From Microvirga sp. (GTDB lineage Bacteria > Pseudomonadota > Alphaproteobacteria > Rhizobiales > Beijerinckiaceae): a DNA stretch of 45,818 bases. Made by a program: the position numbers and the translations under genes. The stretch lies in contig JAPSLB010000038.1 of NCBI GenBank assembly GCA_031181145.1, forward strand, positions 1 through 45,818, read 5' to 3'. The notes under the pieces were generated by a model, which searched no databases, had not been told where the DNA came from, and saw nothing but the letters and a program-made list of their open reading frames with translations. Shown here piece by piece: positions 25,033 to 32,706 of the stretch. Within the stretch, counting starts at the first letter, position 1. Every line of letters starts with the position of its first letter.

Positions 25033-26072
25033 TGCGGATCGGAACCCTTAAGCTCTCCTATGCGGCCGATGAGGCCCTGTTCGATACCAGGGTTCAGTGG
25101 ATCTGGCTCGGGCTTCTCACGCTTGCGCTGGCGCTCTTTCCCTTCGTGGCAGGACCTTACTGGATCTACATGGCCTGCCTCGTGGCCATCAACGTTGCCA
25201 GCGCCACGGGCCTCAACATCCTGACAGGCTATACGGGTTTGGTGAGCCTGGGACAGGCGGCCTTCATGGGGGTCGGGGCCTACACAGTCGCGGTGCTCGA
25301 GACACGTGTCGGCACGCCGTTCGTCATCAACCTGTTGCTGGCGGGAGGATTGACCGCAGCGGTCGGCGTCGTGTTCGGCATTCCAAGCCTGCGGGTGAAG
25401 GGGCTCTACCTTGCGATCGCCACCATCGCGGCGTCCATGATCCTGCACTTCCTGTTCGCCCATTGGGAACTCACGGGCGGAACGCGCGGCCTCTCCATGC
25501 CGCCCGCGAATCTTTTCGGCATCGCACTCGATCAGCCCCAGAAGCTCTACTGGCTCATCATTCCCGTGACGGCCCTGATGGTCCTGGGCGCGGCGAACCT
25601 TTTCCGCACCCGGGTGGGGCGCGCCTTCATCGCCATTCGCGACAGGGATATCTCGGCCGAGGTGCTCGGCATTCCGCTGCTTCAGACGAAGCTGACGAGC
25701 TTTGCTCTTTCATCATTCTACGCCGGCGTCGCAGGCGGTATGTGGGCCTATTTCTTCCGCGTCGTGACGCCGGAGAGCTTCCCTCTCATCAACTCGATCT
25801 TCTACCTTGCGGCCATCATCGTCGGCGGCATGGGCACCATTCTGGGCGGCATTCTCGGCGCCACCTTCATGACCCTCGTGCCGGAGTTTCTCAAGCTCGT
25901 GGTCGGCTGGCTCACACCCTGGGTGCCGGATGCGCTCAGCCTGCTCGCACCAATCCGAACCATCGTGTTCGGTGCTCTGATCGTCGGGTTCCTCATCTTC
26001 GAACCACAGGGCCTTGCCGAAATCTGGCAACGAATCCGGCGTTTCTTCCATCTCTGGCCCTTCAGAACATAA
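25032..26072 (+). CDS. livM-like: ABC importer permease, LivM type
   Basis: A 346-residue inner-membrane protein, start ATG at 25032 overlapping the LivH stop. Hydrophobic helices run from about residue 22 to 330. The family segments NILTGYTGLVSLGQAAFMGV and GLYLAIATIAASMILHFLF are clear, as is the coupling region GRAFIAIRDRDISAEVLGIP. The end (EPQGLAEIWQRIRRFFHLWP) is the usual basic cytoplasmic tail. A strong ribosome site for the next gene begins 10 bases after the stop. Confidence 0.9.
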   Translation: MRIGTLKLSYAADEALFDTRVQWIWLGLLTLALALFPFVAGPYWIYMACLVAINVASATGLNILTGYTGLVSLGQAAFMGVGAYTVAVLETRVGTPFVINLLLAGGLTAAVGVVFGIPSLRVKGLYLAIATIAASMILHFLFAHWELTGGTRGLSMPPANLFGIALDQPQKLYWLIIPVTALMVLGAANLFRTRVGRAFIAIRDRDISAEVLGIPLLQTKLTSFALSSFYAGVAGGMWAYFFRVVTPESFPLINSIFYLAAIIVGGMGTILGGILGATFMTLVPEFLKLVVGWLTPWVPDALSLLAPIRTIVFGALIVGFLIFEPQGLAEIWQRIRRFFHLWPFRT

Positions 26073-26091
26073 AGACCATCGGGAGGAAATC

Positions 26092-27267
26092 ATGAAACTC
26101 ACCTTATCGCGGAGAAGCCTCATAGGCGTGGCGATGGCAGGGCTCGTGCTTGGCGCCGTCGAAGCCAGGGCTCAGAACGAGGAGATCGTCCTCGGCGGCT
26201 CGATCCCGCTGACCGGCGTCTTCGCCTTCGCGGGCGTCGGCATTCATGCGGGCATTCAGGATTACCTGAAGATCGTCAACGACGCAGGCGGCATCAAGGG
26301 CCGCCCGGTCCGCTACGTGGCTGAGGACACCGGCTACAAGGTCGATGCCTCCGTGGCGGCCTTCAACAAGATCACCAGTCAGAACAAGGTGTCGCTCTAT
26401 TACGGTGACTCCACCGGTTTCGCGAAGACGATCAATCCCGAGCTCGAGCGGAAAGGCACGATGATCATGGCGGGCGCGTCGTTTGCGTCCGAGCTGAACG
26501 ATCCGAAGAGGTATCCGCTGCAGTTCCTGCCGGGCCCGGACTACACCGAGATGTTCGGCATTCTCATGCGCTACATCGCGAAGGAGAAGCCCGGCGCGAG
26601 CGTCGCCTTCGTCTACTCCGACACGGAGTTCGGGCGTGACCCCATCGCTCCCAGCGAGAAACTTGCGACCGAACTCGGATTGAAGGTGGCCGAGAAGATC
26701 GTGACGCCACCCGGCAGCGTGGACGTGTCCACCGAAGTGCTCAAGCTGCGGCGCGCAAGGCCCGACTTCACGATCTTTCACGGCTATGTCCTCGCGCCCA
26801 TTCCGGAGTTCATCCAGCAGGCCAAGCAGATGGGCATGCAGAGCCGCTTCATGGGGACCTTCTGGTCCATGGACAATTCCATGGTGCAGCAGATGGGCGA
26901 GGTGGCGGACGGCTTCATGGGCGTGATGCCCTACCGCTACTACTACGACAAGGAAGGCACCTCGCCGATGTTGGATAAGATCCGGCAGATGCGGCCGGAA
27001 TACCAGTCCACGGCCTATATGCAGGGCTTCCTGACCGCCATGCTCATGACGGAAGCGGTGAAGCGTACGCTCGACGCCGGGAAGGAACTCACCGGGCCGA
27101 ACATGAAGGCCTCGCTCAACACCATCGAGAATTTCGATACCGGCGGCATCATCGGCGTTCCGGTCTCCATCCCGGGCAACTCCGTGCCGGTCGGCCGCAT
27201 CTACCGCTTCGACGCGAAACAGAAACAGATGCTCCCGGCATCCGATTGGATCCAGCTCGGAAAGTAG
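26092..27267 (+). CDS. ABC importer substrate-binding protein, LivK/periplasmic type
   Basis: A 391-residue exported receptor; the mature protein begins about QNEEIVLGGSIPLTG (residue 28). The signal LSRRSLIGVAMAGLVLG carries twin Arg and may use the Tat route. The type I periplasmic-binding fold is evident: GIQDYLKIVNDAGGIKGRPV, then YYGDSTGFAKTINPELERKG and VAFVYSDTEFGRDPIAPSEK. GGAGGAAATC before the ATG is a near-ideal ribosome site, as expected for a protein needed in excess over the permeases. The ligand is unknown; acyl-chain, aromatic or short branched carboxylates fit the neighbours. Confidence 0.9.
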   Translation: MKLTLSRRSLIGVAMAGLVLGAVEARAQNEEIVLGGSIPLTGVFAFAGVGIHAGIQDYLKIVNDAGGIKGRPVRYVAEDTGYKVDASVAAFNKITSQNKVSLYYGDSTGFAKTINPELERKGTMIMAGASFASELNDPKRYPLQFLPGPDYTEMFGILMRYIAKEKPGASVAFVYSDTEFGRDPIAPSEKLATELGLKVAEKIVTPPGSVDVSTEVLKLRRARPDFTIFHGYVLAPIPEFIQQAKQMGMQSRFMGTFWSMDNSMVQQMGEVADGFMGVMPYRYYYDKEGTSPMLDKIRQMRPEYQSTAYMQGFLTAMLMTEAVKRTLDAGKELTGPNMKASLNTIENFDTGGIIGVPVSIPGNSVPVGRIYRFDAKQKQMLPASDWIQLGK

Positions 27268-27272
27268 AGGCC

Positions 27273-28082
27273 ATGGACGCGGAGATCCTTCTGAACGTCA
27301 ACAATGTCGAGGTCGTCTATAACCGGACGATCCAGGTTCTCCGCGGCCTGTCCCTGCGGGTTCCGAAGGGCCAGATCGTCGCCCTTCTGGGGTCCAACGG
27401 AGCAGGCAAGTCGACAACGCTCAAGGCAGTTTCCAATTTGCTCGAGCTGGAGGACGGAGCCGTCACCGCCGGGCAGATCGAATTCGACGGAGCCGATATC
27501 GCATCCCTGTCGCCGCACGGTCTCGTGCGGAGCGGGCTTTTCCACGTGATGGAGGGTCGCCGCATCTTCGAGGACCTCACGGTGGAGGAGAACCTCACGG
27601 CCGCGACCTTCTCGCTTTCCGGGCGCGGCCTTCCGATCACGCCCTTCGATCTCGTCTATTCCTATTTCCCGCGCCTGCATGAGCGCCGCAAGGGGCTTGC
27701 GGGCTATCTCTCCGGCGGCGAGCAGCAGATGCTCGCGATCGGCCGCGCGCTGATCTCGAAGCCGAAGCTCATTCTTCTCGATGAACCTTCCCTGGGCCTG
27801 TCGCCGAAGCTCGTAGAGGAAATCTTCGCCATCATTGCGCGCATCAACGCGGAGCAGGGCGTCTCCATGCTGCTCGTAGAGCAGAATGCCGCCGTCGCCT
27901 TTTCGGTCGCGCATTACGGCTACATCATGGAGATGGGCAAGGTGGTTATCGACGGTCCGGTGGAGCGGCTCGTCAAGGATCAGGACGTGCAGGAATTCTA
28001 CCTTGGCCTTGGTGGCGGCGGCGCCCACAAGAGCTACCGGGACGTGAAACATTATAAACGGCGCAAGCGCTGGCTGTCATGA
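27273..28082 (+). CDS. livF-like: ABC importer ATPase, LivF type
   Basis: A 269-residue ATPase beginning MDAEILLNVNNVEVVYNRT. Walker A is GSNGAGKST (about 40), then FHVMEGRRIFEDLTVEENL, signature YLSGGEQQM (about 144), Walker B LILLDEPSLGLSP (about 166), and H-loop LVEQNAAVAFSVAHYGYIME. It is about 30 residues longer than LivF of E. coli, with a basic tail (YRDVKHYKRRKRWLS). This tail variant is common where a ligase gene follows. The start ATG is 5 bases after the binding-protein stop, and the end overlaps an in-frame ATG of the ligase. Confidence 0.9.
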   Translation: MDAEILLNVNNVEVVYNRTIQVLRGLSLRVPKGQIVALLGSNGAGKSTTLKAVSNLLELEDGAVTAGQIEFDGADIASLSPHGLVRSGLFHVMEGRRIFEDLTVEENLTAATFSLSGRGLPITPFDLVYSYFPRLHERRKGLAGYLSGGEQQMLAIGRALISKPKLILLDEPSLGLSPKLVEEIFAIIARINAEQGVSMLLVEQNAAVAFSVAHYGYIMEMGKVVIDGPVERLVKDQDVQEFYLGLGGGGAHKSYRDVKHYKRRKRWLS

Positions 28083-28090
28083 GGACCACG

Positions 28091-29923
28091 ATGCCGCAAA
28101 CTCCGCACCGCGACAGCATGACCCTTCCGCAGCTTCTGCGCGACAACGCCCAGCGCATGCCCGACCGCATCGCTCTGCGGCAGAAGGATTTCGGCATATG
28201 GCAGCCGATCACGTGGGCGGAGTATTATACGAGGGCCCGGCACTTCGGACTCGGCATGCTGGCCTCGGGTCTGACATCGCGCGGGCATGTGGCCATTCTC
28301 TCCGAAAACCGGGCGGAGTGGGTTATCGCTCAGTTGGGCACGGGCCTTGTGGGAGGCGTGAGCATCGGCGTCTATGCCACGAGCCCCGCCAACGAGGTTG
28401 CGTATGTTCTGGCCCATTCGGACGCGGAAGTGGTGGTCTGCGAGGACCAGGAACAGACCGACAAGGTGCTGGAGTGTCTGGGCGAGCTGCCGAAGCTGAA
28501 ACGTATCGTCGTGATCGACCCGAAAGGGCTGCGCCACTACGGCAGCGACAAGCTCGCAAGTTTCGCCGAGGTGGTTGAAAAAGGGGCTGCGTACGAAAAG
28601 GACCATGGGAACCTGATCGACACATGCCTGGCTGGCCAGAGCCTCGCCGACATAGGCCTGATGGTCTACACGTCCGGCTCGACCGGAAAGCCAAAGGGGG
28701 CGATGCTCAGCTATCGCAACATGCGGGCCCAAGGGGCAGCCGTCATCGAACGGCTCGGATACACCCGGGACACCACGAATCTTTCCTATCTTCCGCTCTG
28801 CCATGTAGCGGAGCAGATGCTGACCGTGATGGCGCCGTTACAGGCGGGCTCCTGCGTCAGCTTCGGCGAGTCCATTCGGACGGTTCAAGAAGATCTGCGC
28901 GAAGTCGCGCCGACCCTGTTCCTCGGCGTGCCGCGGATCTGGGAGAAGCTGCACTCGGCCATTCATATCAAGACCATCGAGGCAAAAGGATTTCGCCGCA
29001 GACTCTTCGAGAAGGCGGTCGCCCTGTGCGAACCTTTCGCCGAGAAGGCCCCGGGGAACCGCTCGCTTCGCGAAAGGCTGGTGTTCGGGATCTGCTATCT
29101 CCTGGTGTTCCGGGCGCTGCAGAACTTCATCGGCCTGCGCCGCGCAAAGGTGGCGCTCACGGGTGCGGCCCCCATATCGCCTTTGATCGTGCGCTTCTTC
29201 CGCACGCTCGGTGTTCCCCTCATCGAGGTCTACGGCCTGACGGAAACCTCCGGCATGGTCACCGGCCAGCGCCTCGATGCGCTGCTGCCGGGCGCGGTCG
29301 GGCCGGCCGTTCAGGGGGCTGAGGTGGATCTTGGCCCCGACGGAGAGTTGCTCGTGCGAGGCGAAATGGTCTTCGAGGGCTACTATCGCAACGAAGAGGC
29401 GACTCGCGCGTCGATCCGCAATGGATGGCTCCACACCGGCGACGTGGCCAGGATCGAGGCGGGACAGGTCAAGATCGTGGACCGCCTCAAGGACATCATG
29501 ATTACCGCGGGCGGCAAGAACCTCAGCCCGTCGGAAATCGAGAATACCGTCAAGAGCAGCGCCTTCGTCAAGGAATGCATCGTCGTCGCCGAAGGACGAC
29601 GCTACCCGGCCGCGTTGATCCAGATCGACGCGGAGACTGTCGGCAAATGGGCCGAGGAGAACCGTGTCCCGTTCACGAACTACAAGAGCCTTGCCGAGAA
29701 CCGGCGCGTTCGCGAGCTGATCGACGGTGAGGTCGACCGAGCCAACAGGCAGCTGGCGCCGGTGGCCCAGATCAAGAAGTTCCATCTCCTCACGAAGGAG
29801 CTGGATCACGACGACGACGAGGTGACTGCCACCATGAAGGTGCGGCGTGCGAACATCTATCGGAAATATGCCGCTGAGATCGAAGCGCTCTATCGTGAAG
29901 CGCCGGCGGTTGCGGCGGAATAA
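28091..29923 (+). CDS. Long-chain type acyl-CoA ligase (AMP-forming)
   Basis: A 610-residue adenylating enzyme that joins CoA to a carboxylic acid using ATP. Core motifs: VYTSGSTGKPKGAMLSYRN (about 191, P-loop), VYGLTETSG (about 380), HTGDVARIEAGQVKIVDRLK (about 450) and ITAGGKNLSPSEIENTV with the hinge. It belongs to the FadD/ACSL-like group with a long C-terminal part. ATG 28091 follows GAGGA by 5 bases; ATG 28079, which overlaps the LivF stop, is in frame. Placement right behind the importer suggests that the imported acid is trapped as a CoA ester on entry. Confidence 0.9.
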   Translation: MPQTPHRDSMTLPQLLRDNAQRMPDRIALRQKDFGIWQPITWAEYYTRARHFGLGMLASGLTSRGHVAILSENRAEWVIAQLGTGLVGGVSIGVYATSPANEVAYVLAHSDAEVVVCEDQEQTDKVLECLGELPKLKRIVVIDPKGLRHYGSDKLASFAEVVEKGAAYEKDHGNLIDTCLAGQSLADIGLMVYTSGSTGKPKGAMLSYRNMRAQGAAVIERLGYTRDTTNLSYLPLCHVAEQMLTVMAPLQAGSCVSFGESIRTVQEDLREVAPTLFLGVPRIWEKLHSAIHIKTIEAKGFRRRLFEKAVALCEPFAEKAPGNRSLRERLVFGICYLLVFRALQNFIGLRRAKVALTGAAPISPLIVRFFRTLGVPLIEVYGLTETSGMVTGQRLDALLPGAVGPAVQGAEVDLGPDGELLVRGEMVFEGYYRNEEATRASIRNGWLHTGDVARIEAGQVKIVDRLKDIMITAGGKNLSPSEIENTVKSSAFVKECIVVAEGRRYPAALIQIDAETVGKWAEENRVPFTNYKSLAENRRVRELIDGEVDRANRQLAPVAQIKKFHLLTKELDHDDDEVTATMKVRRANIYRKYAAEIEALYREAPAVAAE

Positions 29924-29950
29924 GACAGGCAGGGTGAAGGAGTATTCGGG

Positions 29951-31132
29951 ATGGCACACAGCGTCGTCATTACATCGGGGGTTCGCACGGCCATCGGCAC
30001 GTTCGGCGGTACGTTGTCCAATCATTCGCCGACGCAGCTGGGAGCGCTCTGCGTCGCCGAGGCCCTGAAGCGGGCCGGGCTCGACGGAGCGGATGTGGAC
30101 CACGTGGTGTTCGGCAACGTGATCGTGACCGAGCCGAAGGACGCCTATCTCGGGCGCGTTGCGGCTATCGAGGGCGGCGTTCCCATCGAGGTGCCTGCCA
30201 TGACAGTGAACCGCCTCTGCGGCAGCGGCGTCCAATCCATCGTGTCGGCCGCGCAATCCATCATGCTGGGCGACGCGGAGGTTGCCGTCGCAGGGGGGGC
30301 GGAAGCGATGAGCCGTTCGCCGCACCTGCTGCATACGGCGCGGTTCGGCCAGCGGATGGGGGACGCCCTGGTGGTGGATCACCTGACGGGAATCCTCACC
30401 GACCCGTTCGGCAACGGCATCATGGGCATCACGGCGGAGAACGTTGCATCCAAATGGCAGATTTCCCGTGACGCGCAAGACATGTTCGCGGCGGAGAGTC
30501 AGCGCCGCGCGGCGCTGGCCCTCAGTGAGGGCCGGTTCAAGGACCAGATTCTCCCCGTGGAGGTCAGGAAGGGACGGGACGCCATCTCCTTCGACACGGA
30601 CGAGCACCCCAAAGGCGAAACGACCCGCGAGGCCCTGGCGTCTCTTCGCCCCGTGTTCCGCAAGGACGGAACGGTCACCGCCGGCAATGCCTCGGGCATC
30701 AACGACGGTGCGGCCGCTGTCGTTCTGATGGAGGAGCGGCGGGCGGAGCGGGAGGGGCGGAACGTCCTTGCCCGGCTCGTCGGCTATGCTCACGCCGGTG
30801 TGGAGCCGGGCGAGATGGGCATCGGTCCGGTTCCGGCGGTGCGCAGACTGCTTGAGAAGACAGGGCTGAAGGTGAGCGACTTCGATGTGATCGAGTCCAA
30901 CGAAGCCTTCGCGGCCCAGGCCTGCGCCGTGGCGAATGAGCTGGGATTCGATCCCGAGCGCGTCAATCCGAACGGTGGAGCCATCGCGCTTGGTCATCCT
31001 GTCGGAGCGACAGGCACCATCCTGACGGTCAAGGCGATGTACGAGCTCGCCCGCACGGGGGGGCGATACGGCCTGATCACCATGTGCATCGGCGGCGGCC
31101 AGGGAATTGCCTTGGCCATCGAGAGAGCTTGA
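29951..31132 (+). CDS. Acetyl-CoA acetyltransferase / 3-ketoacyl-CoA thiolase
   Basis: A 393-residue enzyme for the last beta-oxidation step, splitting 3-ketoacyl-CoA with CoA. Nucleophile Cys90 is in NRLCGSGVQS, the catalytic His349 in IALGHPVGATG and the second Cys379 in TMCIGGGQGIALAIE. The length is standard. GGAG lies 8 bases before the ATG, 28 bases after the ligase stop. Biosynthetic (acetoacetyl-CoA forming) and degradative thiolases share these motifs; context argues for degradation. Confidence 0.92.
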   Translation: MAHSVVITSGVRTAIGTFGGTLSNHSPTQLGALCVAEALKRAGLDGADVDHVVFGNVIVTEPKDAYLGRVAAIEGGVPIEVPAMTVNRLCGSGVQSIVSAAQSIMLGDAEVAVAGGAEAMSRSPHLLHTARFGQRMGDALVVDHLTGILTDPFGNGIMGITAENVASKWQISRDAQDMFAAESQRRAALALSEGRFKDQILPVEVRKGRDAISFDTDEHPKGETTREALASLRPVFRKDGTVTAGNASGINDGAAAVVLMEERRAEREGRNVLARLVGYAHAGVEPGEMGIGPVPAVRRLLEKTGLKVSDFDVIESNEAFAAQACAVANELGFDPERVNPNGGAIALGHPVGATGTILTVKAMYELARTGGRYGLITMCIGGGQGIALAIERA

Positions 31133-31260
31133 GGCCGTCCAATTCGTCCGAGGCTTGTGCCACGAGGAAACTCAATGAGGAACGCGCCTGCCCTGGACGT
31201 TCAGCCGAGCGGCCGTTACACGAGCGGGCGATCAGAGCCTCTTTATCGATCAGGAAACCT

Positions 31261-31977
31261 ATGACGGCATCCCCGTGGAAAAAGCCCGCCGATCGACAGA
31301 AGGAGCGCGAGGTCAAGCGCGATGCCGTGTTGCGTGCTGCCGCTCGGGCCTTCAACGAGAACGGCTTCCACAAGACCTCGCTCGACGATGTCGCAGAGCG
31401 TCTGAACGTCACGAAGCCGACGATCTATTACTACGTCAAGAACAAGGATCAGATCCTCTTCGAATGCGTCCGCATCGGATTGGGAATGCTGGAGGATGCC
31501 TCGGCCCAGATCGAAGGAGCCAACGCCACGGGGCTCAGCAAGCTGATCGCGCTCTGGCGAGTCTATGTGCAGATCGTCACCGAGGATTTCGGACGCTGCC
31601 TGATCCTTGTGGGTGAGGATCCGCTCCCGTCGGGCACCCGCAAGGAGCTGCGCGCCCTCAAGGGCCGCATCGACAAGCGGTTCCGCTCGGTGATTGCGGA
31701 AGGCATCGAGGATGGCTCCATCCGGCCTTGCGATCCCAAGATGGCGGCATTCGCCGCGGCGGGAGCCCTGAGCTGGATCGCGCGCTGGTACGATCCGCGC
31801 GGACCGCTCAAGCCGCAGGAACTCGCTGACCAGATGATCGATCTCCTCGTCCACGGTGTCGGGGGAACAGGTCAGGTGAAGCGCAAGACGAGCGACAAGA
31901 CTGGCATGAAGCTCGCTGCGGCGAACGCACCCGCATCGTCGAAGCAGCCCCGAAAGTCTGCCGGGCGGACATCGTAG
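31261..31977 (+). CDS. TetR-family regulator of the oxidation island
   Basis: A 238-residue DNA-binding protein. The HTH (about 45-65) reads TSLDDVAERLNVTKPTIYYY, with AAARAFNENGFHKTS before it, as in FadR/KstR-like TetR proteins that sense acyl-CoAs. The C-terminal extension (KRKTSDKTGMKLAAANAPAS) is low-complexity and basic. The ATG at 31261 follows AGGAA by 5 bases. It lies between the thiolase and the transglutaminase-like gene. Candidate sites are the palindromes at 22.2-22.4 kb and the TACCGGTCGGTA site at 35.17 kb. An acyl-CoA ligand is inference. Confidence 0.82.
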   Translation: MTASPWKKPADRQKEREVKRDAVLRAAARAFNENGFHKTSLDDVAERLNVTKPTIYYYVKNKDQILFECVRIGLGMLEDASAQIEGANATGLSKLIALWRVYVQIVTEDFGRCLILVGEDPLPSGTRKELRALKGRIDKRFRSVIAEGIEDGSIRPCDPKMAAFAAAGALSWIARWYDPRGPLKPQELADQMIDLLVHGVGGTGQVKRKTSDKTGMKLAAANAPASSKQPRKSAGRTS

Positions 31978-32010
31978 AGGCCTGTGGCAGCGCGGGAAAG
32001 GAGCCGGGCC

Positions 32011-32706
32011 ATGAACGCAACCGAGCAACGCCTTCATCTCAGCCCGGCCGAATACGTGGACAGCGATCACCCCGCAATCCGCAGGCAGGCCGAAGTGCTC
32101 ACGTCCGGGATCGCCACCGCCGCGGAGCGGGCGAAGGTGCTCTACGAGGCAGTGCGCGACGGCATCCGCTACGATCCTTACGTCGACTACACGGATCGGG
32201 AGAGCTTTCGGGCCAGCAGCGTCCTGGCTGCGGGGCAGGGCTATTGCGTCGGAAAGGCCGCCCTTTACGCAGGCCTGTGCCGCGCCGCCGGGATTCCGGC
32301 CCGGCTTGGATTGTCGGATGTGCGGAACCACCTCGCGACCCCCAGGCTGCTGCAGGCGGTTGGCACCGACATATTCTCATATCACGGCTATGTCGAAGTT
32401 TACCTCTGCGGGCGCTGGCTGAAGGCGACGCCGACCTTCAATGCGAGCCTCTGCTCCAAGCTCGGTGTGGAGCCCCTTGCCTTCGACGGAACCAGCGACG
32501 CGCTGTTCCAGCCTTTCGACGGAGAGGGACGGGCTTTCATGGATTACGTGGTCAATCACGGCACGTTCTTCGATGTGCCTGCGAAATTTCTGATGGCCGA
32601 AATGGCGCGGCTCTATCCCGCGCTCTGCAGGCCAGGCGGATACCGGGGACAAAGCATGGAAGACGAAGCCGGGGCGGTCGCCGCCCCGGCTCGTGACATG
32701 CCTTAG
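32011..32706 (+). CDS. Transglutaminase-like cysteine hydrolase
   Basis: A 231-residue protein of the papain-like transglutaminase superfamily. The catalytic Cys79 is in AGQGYCVGKAALYAGLCRAA and His125 in FSYHGYVEVYLCGRW. The third residue, normally Asp in (V)DPT, is replaced in KATPTFN, as in one bacterial subgroup. With no signal peptide it acts in the cytosol; proteins like it may cleave amide or isopeptide bonds. AAGGAG lies 7 bases before the ATG. The stop codon shares three bases with the stop of the convergent hydroxyacyl-CoA dehydrogenase gene. Its role in the island is unclear. Confidence 0.72.
   Translation: MNATEQRLHLSPAEYVDSDHPAIRRQAEVLTSGIATAAERAKVLYEAVRDGIRYDPYVDYTDRESFRASSVLAAGQGYCVGKAALYAGLCRAAGIPARLGLSDVRNHLATPRLLQAVGTDIFSYHGYVEVYLCGRWLKATPTFNASLCSKLGVEPLAFDGTSDALFQPFDGEGRAFMDYVVNHGTFFDVPAKFLMAEMARLYPALCRPGGYRGQSMEDEAGAVAAPARDMP

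Noticed and set aside
28838..30997. 719-codon open frame on the minus strand
   Set aside because: It lies antisense to the acyl-CoA ligase and thiolase, both with full catalytic motifs. Its product is Arg/His/Gly-rich with no family; open antisense frames are common in GC-rich coding DNA.
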